Assembly (NCBI GenBank): GCA_023409835.1
Contig: JAEYQV010000024.1
Span: 1-26,793 of the forward strand
From: Bacillota bacterium
GTDB taxonomy: Bacteria > Bacillota > Clostridia > Lachnospirales > Lachnospiraceae
DNA length: 26,793 bases
Direction: 5' to 3'
Position 1 is the first letter of the stretch; the number at the start of each line of letters is the position of its first letter. Under the pieces are notes generated by a model that saw only the letters and a list, made by a program, of their open reading frames with translations, was not told the origin of the DNA and did no database searches. The position numbers were made by a program, and so were the translations under genes. Below are positions 15,501 through 22,268 of the stretch, in pieces.

Positions 15501-15850
15501 TTTATTCCTTCTTAAAGGGAAGGATATTGCAGAACTGCATCCGTCATAAGATGATTTACACCCTTATGAACACTACCGCCGGGGAATATTTGGCGGCAGG
15601 CAAATCAAATGAAGTCCTATTAATGAAGATCTCCATGTATAATCTGGTCTTAAGTGTATTTGGACCGGGGGATAAAACCTGCAGATTTATCATGTCAGAA
15701 ATGCAGAGGCTTGTCTTTGAAGAGGGCTGGCGTGACTGGTGCATATATCTGAAGAGTAAAAAGGACCTTCAGGAACCGGTTAATTATATCATGTGTAAGA
15801 CTTGCTCGAGAATACGGCCAATTACAATAGAAGAATGCAGCTGCAGCTAA
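12542..15850 (+). CDS. STAND-class NTPase with TPR/kinesin-light-chain-like repeats
   Basis: This 1102-residue protein has no signal or clear membrane segment. A P-loop NTPase domain (about 15-345) carries GVGGAGKSS (51-59, K57), a Walker B with PLVILLD (221-227), VLWVIAGREELRW after it, and the GxP element GNPFYL (G325-P327), the order seen in NACHT/NB-ARC switches. A winged-helix-like part follows (about 370-460, with YNMHQTMRNVIH). From about 500 to 1000 it is helical repeats, including the kinesin-light-chain form HPDTLLAEKRYALIL, HPVTVRAKGLTALYA and HTITVNAMMDLANYY. The tail is Cys-rich (CKTCSRIRP...ECSCS). No known effector domain is visible at either end. Roles could be defence or transcription-type signalling; a separate effector is possible. 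The start follows AAGGAG. Confidence 0.85.
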   Translation: MKEKELDGCLNNFTDRIVQRELFMDVYINEYLTHFKDPLYSKKIKTINYYGVGGAGKSSLLQKILSDLNNHYTTEGKRRKNPVYAYYNFEDGGVVTEVYDILLALVKSLKANYGNAFKFKRFEEAYKIFLNKQKSIQTNEEGSILDKYLGLKMADNALGIITGVSAFENAVTVAGIISSVGKSFSKFRKELQGADVRTLLYNMPLFFVEDMKENMEDAELPLVILLDTYEKYINTAENSEEITTRDQWLYQERNLFGEEGIIHQLPDVLWVIAGREELRWGVEEDGWIKKVEVENFDRQYTMEFLDNYKILHPEIREHIFETTKGNPFYLRICAAIHENITARNQEVRLEDFNPDNKGSKEILVERYVRYIRNEQQEEMIYRLSCFDGWDRRLLNYVINKELGTEIVLDKLLKFSFITCRKVLDGNGREHERYNMHQTMRNVIHTACPLRIKEDMHGRIREYYTEYLAKEDTFSFDYIHGLIVYLYDCLEFLSYQDCLEAFCSKVLPAFEKFWTALRHQAAYNIAEDFLNKITEKYPDTVLHAQALILFSDCTYKLGKVIAIKDYLEKAIRILEQNGHGDSMPALNARGKMIPYYISFKDYPTAVNYARRIYEQLKEQLTDKHPDTLLAEKRYALILRQQERNIDGTLLCVQHLTNVYQGLAEYYDAEDPQVIATAIDLLNTKRFLPDIDFLELFAEAEQLYEKCTAVLGEAHPVTVRAKGLTALYASLVKDFQLAINRQSENIKFYEKNLGFKHTITVNAMMDLANYYKQWNKPKDYERILSSIPVSGLMEQDRWPVLFFQTEQLINRHELASAKEIYTALLEEIRNNLQEGHIEILNYTSKLIHRLCKNNYYDEAIALFRTISHMDKADETLLKLIRVCDEPNNICDNYEDLCIKLETLIEEQSRQKEDTLLFWQCRQQLSNLLIKAKLTDKAYQLRQQLWNIELPELIKNTRYAESFRKQFNNLKALKNKKIDTMEKIKQYQTFYSFLKGRILQNCIRHKMIYTLMNTTAGEYLAAGKSNEVLLMKISMYNLVLSVFGPGDKTCRFIMSEMQRLVFEEGWRDWCIYLKSKKDLQEPVNYIMCKTCSRIRPITIEECSCS

Positions 15851-15934
15851 TATCATGAATCCCCTGCCTGCAACGGATAAGCCATAAGTTATTTTCGCAT
15901 AATAAAATTAAGAAGCGTATAAGATTTATCCATC

Positions 15935-15963
15935 TTTCCATATCGTAGTGCTTATGATATAAT
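15935..15963 (+). promoter_or_regulatory. Predicted promoter of the glycerate kinase gene
   Basis: An extended -10, TGATATAAT (hexamer 15958-15963), lies 17 bases after TTTCCA (15935-15940). The predicted start near 15970 leaves a leader of almost 200 bases. A second TATAAT at 16110-16115 has no acceptable -35. Confidence 0.55.
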
Positions 15964-16165
15964 GAAGGCGTGTGCGAGCAGCGTAAGCAGGTTTATTCTT
16001 CAAGCGGGCTTGCGAGAATTCGAACAGAGTAAACTGGAAAGAAAAGTGAGCAGCATACCATACGCTTACTTTAAGTATATGATTAGAACCGAAAATCATA
16101 AGTATGCATTATAATCATACTCTTAAGATTACAATCAGACAAACTGACGGGAAGGAGTTATACAG
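15964..16165 (+). promoter_or_regulatory. Long, possibly structured leader of the glycerate kinase gene
   Basis: No gene is visible in 15851-16165. The transcribed part could fold in two exclusive ways: CGTAAGC (15982-15988) can pair with GCTTGCG (16008-16014), or GTAAGC (15983-15988) with GCTTAC (16064-16069). A further hairpin pairs TATGATT (16078-16084) with AATCATA (16094-16100). It matches no riboswitch class that I recognise. Confidence 0.3.
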
Positions 16166-17308
16166 ATGAAAGTTGTTATAGCAATCGATTCGTTTAAAGG
16201 AAGCTTAACCTCTATGGAGGCCGGACTTGCCGCCAAGGAAGGTATCTTAAAAGCCTGCAGCGATGCCGAGGTTATCGTAAAGCCTCTGGCAGACGGCGGA
16301 GAGGGTACGGTAGAAGCACTTCTGGCTGGTATGGGTGGTAAAAAGATAATGATAGATGTTACCGGTCCTCTCGGTGACAAGGTACCTTGTTCCTATGGAA
16401 TACTGGAAAATGGCAAGACCGCCATAATGGAGATGGCTGAGGCAGCCGGGATTAAATTAGTCCCCAAGGAACAGCTAAATCCCCTGAATACCACCACCTA
16501 TGGTGTCGGTGAGATGATTAAGGACGCCATCTCAAAGGGCTGTCGGGATTTCATCATCGGAATCGGAGGGAGCTCCACCAATGACGGAGGAATCGGTATG
16601 CTGGAGGCCTTGGGTTATGTATTCTACGATTCAGAAGGAGCTCCGGTCGGACCGGCAGGTAAGGATCTGGCAAGAATCACATCAATTAACACAGCTGGTG
16701 CTTTAGCAGAGCTAAAGGACTGCCGTTTCCGGATTGCCTGTGACGTGAATAATCCGCTCTATGGACCCCTGGGAGCCGCCCATGTCTTCGGTCCTCAGAA
16801 GGGTGCGACACCGGAGATCGTAAAAACACTTGATGACGGTCTGAAAATATACTCCGAGGCTGTAGAAAGATCACTGGGCAAGGATACCTCTGCCGTACCG
16901 GGAACCGGGGCAGCCGGCGGACTTGGATATGCCTTCGTTACCTTCTTAAATGCAGAGCTTGAATCAGGAATAAGCATCATTTTGAAGGAGATCCGCATAG
17001 AGGAGGAGATCAAGACTGCTGATTATGTAATTACCGGAGAAGGAAAGCTGGATTTCCAGACTGCCATGGGTAAAGCGCCGGTTGGTATCGCCAAGCTTGC
17101 TAAGAAATACGATAAGAAGGTAATCGCCTTCGCAGGCGGAACCACCAAGGATGCAGATAAATGCAATGAGGAAGGCATCGATGCCTACTTTGGAATCTTA
17201 CGACTTCCGATGGCTGTTGAGGAAGCCATGGAATACGAGACAGCAAAGGCGAATATGATGTCCACTGCCAACCAGGTATTCCGACTGATTAAGACTGCAA
17301 GTAAATAG
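16166..17308 (+). CDS. Glycerate kinase (type I, GarK/GlxK family)
   Basis: This 380-residue cytoplasmic enzyme has the usual length of the family, which phosphorylates D-glycerate with ATP (in GarK/GlxK, to 2-phosphoglycerate) and so feeds glycerate into glycolysis. It opens MKVVIAIDSFKGSLTSMEAG and contains PLADGGEGTVEAL, ITGEGKLDFQTAMGKAPVG, and the glycine-rich GIGGSSTNDGGIGMLEALG, all hallmarks of this fold. The AAGGAG site is 9 bases before the ATG. It appears to be transcribed alone from the promoter at 15935-15963 and ends in a clear terminator. No glyoxylate or glycerate gene lies beside it, so the glycerate source is not shown. Confidence 0.93.
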   Translation: MKVVIAIDSFKGSLTSMEAGLAAKEGILKACSDAEVIVKPLADGGEGTVEALLAGMGGKKIMIDVTGPLGDKVPCSYGILENGKTAIMEMAEAAGIKLVPKEQLNPLNTTTYGVGEMIKDAISKGCRDFIIGIGGSSTNDGGIGMLEALGYVFYDSEGAPVGPAGKDLARITSINTAGALAELKDCRFRIACDVNNPLYGPLGAAHVFGPQKGATPEIVKTLDDGLKIYSEAVERSLGKDTSAVPGTGAAGGLGYAFVTFLNAELESGISIILKEIRIEEEIKTADYVITGEGKLDFQTAMGKAPVGIAKLAKKYDKKVIAFAGGTTKDADKCNEEGIDAYFGILRLPMAVEEAMEYETAKANMMSTANQVFRLIKTASK

Positions 17309-17360
17309 CCGGATTGTCTGCCTGTGGCAGCTAACTGATAACCAGTCATTAATAAAAATA

Positions 17361-17387
17361 AAGCGACCTGCTCAGGTCGCTTTTATT
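17361..17387 (+). terminator. Terminator after glycerate kinase
   Basis: AAGCGACCT (17361-17369) pairs exactly with 17374-17382 around GCTC, followed by TTTTATT. An A-rich stretch to the left makes it partly bidirectional. Confidence 0.85.
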
Positions 17388-17414
17388 GCAAAAAATCAGA
17401 TACTATTCTGATTT

Positions 17415-17454
17415 ATCTTAAAAGGGGACCTGAATTTTTATATTCAAGTCCCCT
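17415..17454 (-). terminator. Terminator of the zinc-ribbon membrane protein gene
   Basis: On the minus strand the arms 17442-17454 and 17423-17435 pair over 13 positions with one mismatch. A short TTTTAAGAT tract follows. It is 27 bases past the stop codon. Confidence 0.7.
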
Positions 17455-17481
17455 CTTATATGTTTATTAATCGGTATTGTT

Positions 17482-19386
17482 TTATTTTAAAAATCCAAAC
17501 ATCCATTCATTACCTGCATATGGGATATTAATCTCAACAAATCCGTCTGCATAGCTTGCCAGTTCATAAGGATAGTAGAAAATACAGATTCCGGTCTCTG
17601 TCAGATAATAGTTCATCGTTCCGAAGTCCATCGTACTGTTAATCACCGTTTGATATGCGTCATCCCAGTAATACGTTTCGCCTTCATTATACATTCTGTC
17701 AAACTCGTTTATAACATATGCTCCGAAGTCGGCTTCATCTGTTGCTATCAGATCACCAAGTGACAGCTGTACTCCGGTAGCCAGGTCAAAGGTAAATACA
17801 ATCCGGATTGGATATCCATGAGCTCCGCCGGTATATTCATAGCCCTCCATCATGATGCATAACGTTCCGTCCTGATTGTATTGTACAGAATAGCCCATAT
17901 CCAGAGAATATGCATAGAAGTACTCATCAGCAGCATATTCCTTCGCATTTTCAGCCATGGATTCTCCATAGGATATGTATTCCTTCATTAACTGTTCAAA
18001 TACATAGTTGATGGTTTCATAAGCCGGATTGTCACCCTCTAAATGCGGAAATTCATAAGAAACTGTCATAACATCCTTACCTTGGTCCTGGTAAGTGTTC
18101 TCATAACCGGTAGAGGTTATACCGGATACCTTAAAGGTCAGCTCCTGCAGCAGCTTGTAAGCAGACAGTTGATCCATCAGGACTAGGTCATCCGGCATCT
18201 CCATAAGGCCCTGCTCAATAATCATAACCGCAGATTCATAATCATAGTTATATGCATAATCCGCAGCATCTAATAATATCCCGGTTCTTACCTCGTTAAT
18301 CCTCTCCTCTTCCTGACGGAGCTCTTCTTCCTTCTGGGCCTTCTCAATTTCCTTGGCAGCCAGATCATAATATTTCTTATCTTCTTTAACAACTGAGCCA
18401 TACCTTGAAAGGGCATTAACATAATCGCCCTGGTCGAAATAGGCTTTCCCTTCATTAAAAGCCTCTCTCGAACTATGAATTCGATCAATCCAATCGGTGG
18501 TCTCTTCCGTAGCGTCATCCAATTCATCTATATCATAATCTTTAAATAACTGTAATTTATCAATTGCGGTACTATAATCGAGCTTTTCAGCAAAATAGTC
18601 CGCTTTAACCAGCTCTACCCTACTTAATAATTCCTTCTGTACCGTATCGTCAAAGGCTTCTTTTTTCCCACTGTATTTTTCATAAAGGTCAATTGCTTTG
18701 TCATATTCCCCTTCATCTAGGTAAGCAATGACATTGGTTGCCTGTTTGCTAATATTATTCTGATATAGGAAGTATCCGACTCCACAGCCTACGATGATTA
18801 CTGCGGCACAGACACCGGCTATGATCAAGCTTTTCCTTTTGTTACGTATCTGCGGTAGCTGAATAATCTCGGTCGGAGCCGGCTGTGTCGGAAACGATTG
18901 CATAGAAGCCGTCTGCTCGAGAATTGGCTGCACAGGAGTAGGCTGCTCGGCAGGATTTGGCTGCATAGAAACCGGCTGCTCGAGAATTGGTTTTACAGGA
19001 ATAGGCTGCTCGGCTGGAATTGGCTGCATAGGATTAGACTGTTCGGCCTTCGGCTGTTCGGGAATAGGCTGCTCAGCAGGATTTGGCTGCATAGAAACCG
19101 GCTGCACGAGAATTGGCTGTACAGGATCAGGCTGCTCAGTAGGATTTGGCTGCACAGGATTAGACTGCTCACCCTTCGACTGTTCGGGAATAGGCTGCTC
19201 AGCAGGATTTGGCTGCATAGAAACCGGCTGCCCAGGAACTGATTGTACATCCATGGTCTCAGGTATAATTGTTTGAGACATTTCCGGTATTGCTGTGGTC
19301 TGCTGATGTAACATTGTTGGTGCACCGCATTTGGTACAGAACTTATTTGTATCTTCCAGTTTATTTCCGCATTTCGTACAGAACAT
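17482..19386 (-). CDS. Zinc-ribbon membrane protein with Pro/Gln repeat linker, TPR-like region and RsiV-like DUF4163/DUF3298 domain
   Basis: This is a 634-residue, single-pass protein. The N-terminal zinc ribbon has C3, C6, C17 and C20 (CxxC pairs, FCTKCG). Residues 50-175 are a Pro/Gln-rich linker made of 42-residue repeats. One membrane segment follows basic residues (RNKRKS, then about 186-207), placing the ribbon inside and the rest outside. Residues about 212-410 are helical, with TPR-like units and a charged coiled coil. The last 220 residues hold YTGGAHG and the FYYPYELASYADG pattern of the DUF4163/DUF3298 pair found in RsiV and PdaC. No sigma-factor gene is adjacent, so an anti-sigma role has no support here; sensing or envelope function is possible. 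Confidence 0.87.
   Translation of the reverse strand: MFCTKCGNKLEDTNKFCTKCGAPTMLHQQTTAIPEMSQTIIPETMDVQSVPGQPVSMQPNPAEQPIPEQSKGEQSNPVQPNPTEQPDPVQPILVQPVSMQPNPAEQPIPEQPKAEQSNPMQPIPAEQPIPVKPILEQPVSMQPNPAEQPTPVQPILEQTASMQSFPTQPAPTEIIQLPQIRNKRKSLIIAGVCAAVIIVGCGVGYFLYQNNISKQATNVIAYLDEGEYDKAIDLYEKYSGKKEAFDDTVQKELLSRVELVKADYFAEKLDYSTAIDKLQLFKDYDIDELDDATEETTDWIDRIHSSREAFNEGKAYFDQGDYVNALSRYGSVVKEDKKYYDLAAKEIEKAQKEEELRQEEERINEVRTGILLDAADYAYNYDYESAVMIIEQGLMEMPDDLVLMDQLSAYKLLQELTFKVSGITSTGYENTYQDQGKDVMTVSYEFPHLEGDNPAYETINYVFEQLMKEYISYGESMAENAKEYAADEYFYAYSLDMGYSVQYNQDGTLCIMMEGYEYTGGAHGYPIRIVFTFDLATGVQLSLGDLIATDEADFGAYVINEFDRMYNEGETYYWDDAYQTVINSTMDFGTMNYYLTETGICIFYYPYELASYADGFVEINIPYAGNEWMFGFLK
18916..19230 (-). 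repeat. 126-bp coding tandem repeat (two and a half copies)
   Basis: Units at 19105-19230 and 18979-19104 encode 42 residues each, starting QPVSMQPNPAEQPIPEQ. A half unit at 18916-18978 begins with the same residues. Within each unit a shorter Pro/Gln beat of about 5-6 residues repeats. Such repeats often change in number by slippage. Confidence 0.85.
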
Positions 19387-19481
19387 GTTGTCTTTACCTT
19401 CCTTTAAGCTTTATTTCGTAATTCATATCATCCGTCTTCTCATCTGATTACTACGACGTTGAATTCAATCTCTTACCATTT

Positions 19482-19511
19482 ATGATACAATAGAAATGCA
19501 TATAATGGCAA
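19482..19511 (-). promoter_or_regulatory. Predicted promoter of the zinc-ribbon protein gene
   Basis: On the minus strand TTGCCA (19506-19511) is followed after 18 bases by TATCAT (19482-19487). The rest of the 293-base gap 19387-19679 shows no gene. Confidence 0.5.
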
Positions 19512-19679
19512 TAATAATCGCTAAAATATTAATAAATTGCAGAGTCTTTTTCAAATATGTAATCCCATCGCAATCCCGTATCATTCAATCGAACCAATAA
19601 GCTCTAGATAAGCGTATCAAGATCCCCTACATAGCACTCTATTCGATCAAACCATTGATCTCTTTTCCATTATTTTAAA

Positions 19680-20213
19680 TTACTCAAAATCCTCAAGCAG
19701 AATTTTCTCCATCAATCGGTTGCTAAGCTCCAATGCCTCACTCCGGTTACCGGCTGGGGCAGAGATCATATATCCATCCTCTCCGGACCAGCTTCTGTGA
19801 CCAGGATTGTTCTCATCTTCTTGTAAGATACATATCGTAAATCCTTCTCTGATGTCCTTCGTATACAATGTACCATAGGTATTGATATCCTGTATTCTGT
19901 TATCAATATAGGAGATAACAGCTCCGCTATCCTTATATAGATTAAGATTTACACGGGTTAGCTCCTGATCTCCAACCTTGATGGTACCCTCGAAGCTATC
20001 CTCCTGCCACAAGCCTCTGGTCAGATAGCCGTCGAAGCGGATCGTAACCATCTCGGAGAGATCCGGGTTCCCTATCTGATAATATACCCCCTGATATTCC
20101 TTATGAAACTCCCTGGGAATTCTATAGAGAAAATAAGCTATCCCCAGCAGTAGAATTACTATGATTACCGTTCTGATCACATATTTCTTATGAAATCTCA
20201 TATCCCCCACCAT
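19680..20213 (-). CDS. Membrane-anchored hypothetical protein
   Basis: This 177-residue protein has a basic start (MRFHKKYVIR) and one membrane segment (about 14-31, VIIVILLLGIAYFLY). The remaining 145 residues should lie outside the cell and look like a mixed beta domain (GVYYQIGNPDLSEMVTIRFDGYLTRG...). No Cys motif or enzyme signature is seen except a lone Cys in FTICIL. I do not recognise the family. The ATG at 20211-20213 has AAGGGTGG 9 bases upstream; an inner ATG four codons on has GGGGG closer by, so the start is uncertain. It is on the same strand as the zinc-ribbon gene, but the gap of nearly 300 bases with its own promoter argues against an operon. Confidence 0.72.
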   Translation of the reverse strand: MVGDMRFHKKYVIRTVIIVILLLGIAYFLYRIPREFHKEYQGVYYQIGNPDLSEMVTIRFDGYLTRGLWQEDSFEGTIKVGDQELTRVNLNLYKDSGAVISYIDNRIQDINTYGTLYTKDIREGFTICILQEDENNPGHRSWSGEDGYMISAPAGNRSEALELSNRLMEKILLEDFE

Positions 20214-20326
20214 CCTATTGAACCACCCTTCGCTTATATCAGTAGTTGCTTATGAGTCGAATGCAACGAATCCATTATTATACAGTACTTAAACTATAAC
20301 ATCTTATAAGGATAATTGCAATTCTT

Positions 20327-20356
20327 CTGACCTTCTGCCCGGATTTATGATACAAT
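20327..20356 (+). promoter_or_regulatory. Predicted promoter of sfsA
   Basis: An extended -10, TGATACAAT (hexamer 20351-20356), lies 18 bases after CTGACC (20327-20332). The start codon is 53 bases downstream, after an AAAGGA site. Confidence 0.5.
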
Positions 20357-20408
20357 TCTATTACAGCATACTGTTATTCTTATTAAATGTATTGGAAAGG
20401 AACTTTCG

Positions 20409-21140
20409 ATGAAATTAAATTACGAGTTTTGCTACGGTACTTTCCTTCGAAGGCCGAACCGGTTTATCGCATACATAGATGTTTCAGGCAGCGAGGTAAT
20501 CAGCCATGTGCCGAATACGGGCAGGCTGAGAGAGCTTCTGATTCCCGGAGCAGAGGTTCTGCTCTCTTATCATCCTTCCCCCCTCCGGAAGACAGAATAT
20601 GAGCTTCGCATGGTGAAGAAGGAGGGGCACTGGGTTTCGATCGATTCCCAGCTTCCTAATCTTCTGGCCCATGAGGCAATTGCAAATGATGTGATCACTG
20701 AGCTTACGGGATATAGCGGTATCCGTCGGGAGGTAGTCTATCAGAACAGCCACTTTGACCTTCAGCTGATTGCTCCTTCGGGATATCCTAAGGATCATAA
20801 CTCTATGGCTGGCGGGTCTGAGCAGGTTTGCTTCGTAGAGGTTAAGGGAGTTACCCTGGAGCGAGAGGGCTGGAGCTATTTTCCCGATGCTCCGACCGAG
20901 CGGGGTCGGAAGCATATCGATGAGCTAATTCATGCGGTACAGCATGGTCACCGGGCAGCCCTGCTCTTCGTGATTCAGACAGAGAAGCCCAGGGGCTTCA
21001 GTCCGAATGCTGTTACAGATCCGGCTTTTGCCGAGAAGGTAAAGCTGGCTTATCAGTCCGGTGTAGAGATACTTGCTTACCGCTGTAAAGTATCTCCTGA
21101 GGAGGTCACTATTATGGATAAGCTTCCGGTGATACTTTAG
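20409..21140 (+). CDS. sfsA: DNA/RNA nuclease SfsA
   Basis: This 243-residue protein is close to the family's usual size. It has the N-terminal RFIAYIDVSG and the conserved VPNTGRLRELL (many relatives have Cys at the first position; here it is Val). The nuclease-fold core is CFVEVKGVTLEREGWSYFPDAPTERGRKHIDEL, with the acidic and Lys residues of an ExK catalytic pair. SfsA was named for sugar-fermentation stimulation in E. coli; later work describes nucleic-acid-binding and nuclease features, and its cellular role is unclear. An insertion of about 15 residues before the core (APSGYPKDHNSMAGGSEQ) is somewhat longer than usual. It is transcribed alone and followed by a strong hairpin. Confidence 0.93.
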   Translation: MKLNYEFCYGTFLRRPNRFIAYIDVSGSEVISHVPNTGRLRELLIPGAEVLLSYHPSPLRKTEYELRMVKKEGHWVSIDSQLPNLLAHEAIANDVITELTGYSGIRREVVYQNSHFDLQLIAPSGYPKDHNSMAGGSEQVCFVEVKGVTLEREGWSYFPDAPTERGRKHIDELIHAVQHGHRAALLFVIQTEKPRGFSPNAVTDPAFAEKVKLAYQSGVEILAYRCKVSPEEVTIMDKLPVIL

Positions 21141-21161
21141 AATTTAAGACACTTTCATATA

Positions 21162-21194
21162 AAACAAGTCACATTATGCTAATGTGACTTGTTT
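21162..21194 (+). terminator. Perfect 15-bp hairpin after sfsA
   Basis: AAACAAGTCACATTA (21162-21176) pairs exactly with 21180-21194 around a 3-base loop. The T-run after it is short. It can serve both strands. The rest of 21195-21293 shows nothing. Confidence 0.75.
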
Positions 21195-21293
21195 AAGGGG
21201 TAGCTCCATACATGTTATGATCCAGAATATCCTGCCTATCGCTATGTCGTAGCAGTTTGAATCTTCTAAAGCTCCGGCGAAATACCATTATAA

Positions 21294-21321
21294 AAGTCAG
21301 CAGCCTTTTGACTGCTGACTT
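21294..21321 (-). terminator. Terminator of the Crp/Fnr-family gene
   Basis: AAGTCAGCAG pairs over 10 bp (21312-21321 with 21294-21303) around 8 bases. On the minus strand TTTTAT follows, 20 bases past the stop codon. Confidence 0.75.
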
Positions 21322-21341
21322 ATCTATAAAACATTATTCTA

Positions 21342-22034
21342 CTACTCCAGGCACTGTGCCAGTGCCTCTTTATCTAGTATCTTGAAGCTGTGACCGTAGT
21401 AATCGATCAGCCCCTCCTCCTTCATCCGTGCCAGCTCCCGACACATAGAGGTTCGGGATACATTAAGATAATCTGCCAGCTCCGTCCGGTTGAGAAGTAT
21501 CTGGAAGGTGTTACTATGTTTATCCCTAACCTCATTGATCAGGAAGCTGGCGATCTTCTCCCTCATTCCCTTTAAGGTTAAGAGCTCCAGCTTGCGGTTT
21601 AGGTTCACATTCTTCTCTCCAAGGACAATCATCATATTCTGAATCAGGCTGATGTGAAACGAGCAGCTGTTCCCGCAGGACCGGATGATCCTTTCATAGG
21701 GGATCACCAAAATCTTAGCTTCCTCCTTCACCCGAACTGTAACCGGTGAGATCCGTTTTGCCGTACAGACAATCCCCTCCGCAAACATATCGGACGGGCC
21801 CAGAAAAGCAACGATATGCTTATTTCCCGCAAGGCTCTCCTTCATGATCTCGATAACCCCGGAGATTACGATGCCGACATGATTAACCTCATCCCCGGAA
21901 AGGAAGATATATTCCTCCGAAGCATAGCTCTTGACTTGTGAATTCAGACATTTGAGCAGGGGTCCCAGCTCCTTCTCCTCTATATTGCGAAATAACGCGC
22001 ATTTCTTAAGTACCGGTATATCCTTCTCCATCAT
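21342..22034 (-). CDS. Crp/Fnr-family transcriptional regulator, probable hcp regulator
   Basis: This 230-residue regulator has a cyclic-nucleotide-binding-type beta barrel (about 15-115: YIFLSGDEVNHVGIVISGVIEIMK...FLGPSDMFAEG), a dimer helix (about 120-155) and a Crp-type helix-turn-helix (183-205: RTELADYLNVSRTSMCRELARM). It lacks the N-terminal Cys cluster of oxygen-sensing Fnr; its few Cys are scattered. GGGAG sits 6 bases before the start. It is divergent from hcp with a 234-base shared region, the layout of HcpR-type regulators that respond to nitric oxide or nitrosative stress. A perfect palindrome near the hcp promoter is the likely site. The signal it senses is inferred from context only. 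Confidence 0.88.
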   Translation of the reverse strand: MMEKDIPVLKKCALFRNIEEKELGPLLKCLNSQVKSYASEEYIFLSGDEVNHVGIVISGVIEIMKESLAGNKHIVAFLGPSDMFAEGIVCTAKRISPVTVRVKEEAKILVIPYERIIRSCGNSCSFHISLIQNMMIVLGEKNVNLNRKLELLTLKGMREKIASFLINEVRDKHSNTFQILLNRTELADYLNVSRTSMCRELARMKEEGLIDYYGHSFKILDKEALAQCLE

Positions 22035-22137
22035 AATTCTCCCTTCTGCGGTAAAGCATTAATAACTTAACGGCAGGTCTTCCCTATTTCGTAATCCTTC
22101 CCCTGGTTCAGACCAATTTTACACTTATACATCACAG

Positions 22138-22152
22138 ACACAGACTCTGTGT
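22138..22152. promoter_or_regulatory. Palindrome ACACAGA-C-TCTGTGT in the crp-like/hcp intergenic region
   Basis: Two 7-bp arms (22138-22144 and 22146-22152) are exact inverted repeats. Outer segments TTTTACAC (22117-22124) and GTGTAAAA (22149-22156) form a second inverted repeat overlapping the first. It is closer to the regulator gene than the site at 22176, so autoregulation is possible. Confidence 0.35.
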
Positions 22153-22175
22153 AAAATACTAAGTATGTATTTATT

Positions 22176-22191
22176 TGTAGCCATGGCTACA
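22176..22191. promoter_or_regulatory. Perfect 16-bp palindrome, likely Crp/Fnr-type activator site for hcp
   Basis: TGTAGCCATGGCTACA is its own reverse complement. Its centre is about 41.5 bases before the start site predicted from the -10 at 22213-22218, the standard class II activation position for Crp/Fnr proteins. The divergent regulator at 21342-22034 is the obvious binder. Confidence 0.65.
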
Positions 22192-22212
22192 CTTTTTTAT
22201 CGTTATTCGTAT

Positions 22213-22218
22213 TATACT
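22213..22218 (+). promoter_or_regulatory. -10 of the hcp promoter
   Basis: TATACT lies 50 bases before the start codon. The expected -35 position (22190-22195) reads CACTTT, a poor match, consistent with activator dependence. Confidence 0.5.
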
Positions 22219-22268
22219 CTCCTTATTCAGACGAAGTCAAATAATAAAATCACAAGGAGAGTATAAGA

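Noticed and set aside
16110..16115. Second TATAAT before glycerate kinase
   Set aside because: The position 17 bases upstream (AACCGA) is a poor -35 and the extended -10 TG is missing.
18898..19242. Plus-strand ORF rich in repeated NRLLxxWLHR units
   Set aside because: It is the antisense reading of the Pro/Gln repeat linker of the zinc-ribbon protein. The repeats are coding on the other strand and are not a CRISPR array.
20484..20915. 143-residue minus-strand ORF over sfsA
   Set aside because: Antisense shadow of a well-conserved gene with no start signals.
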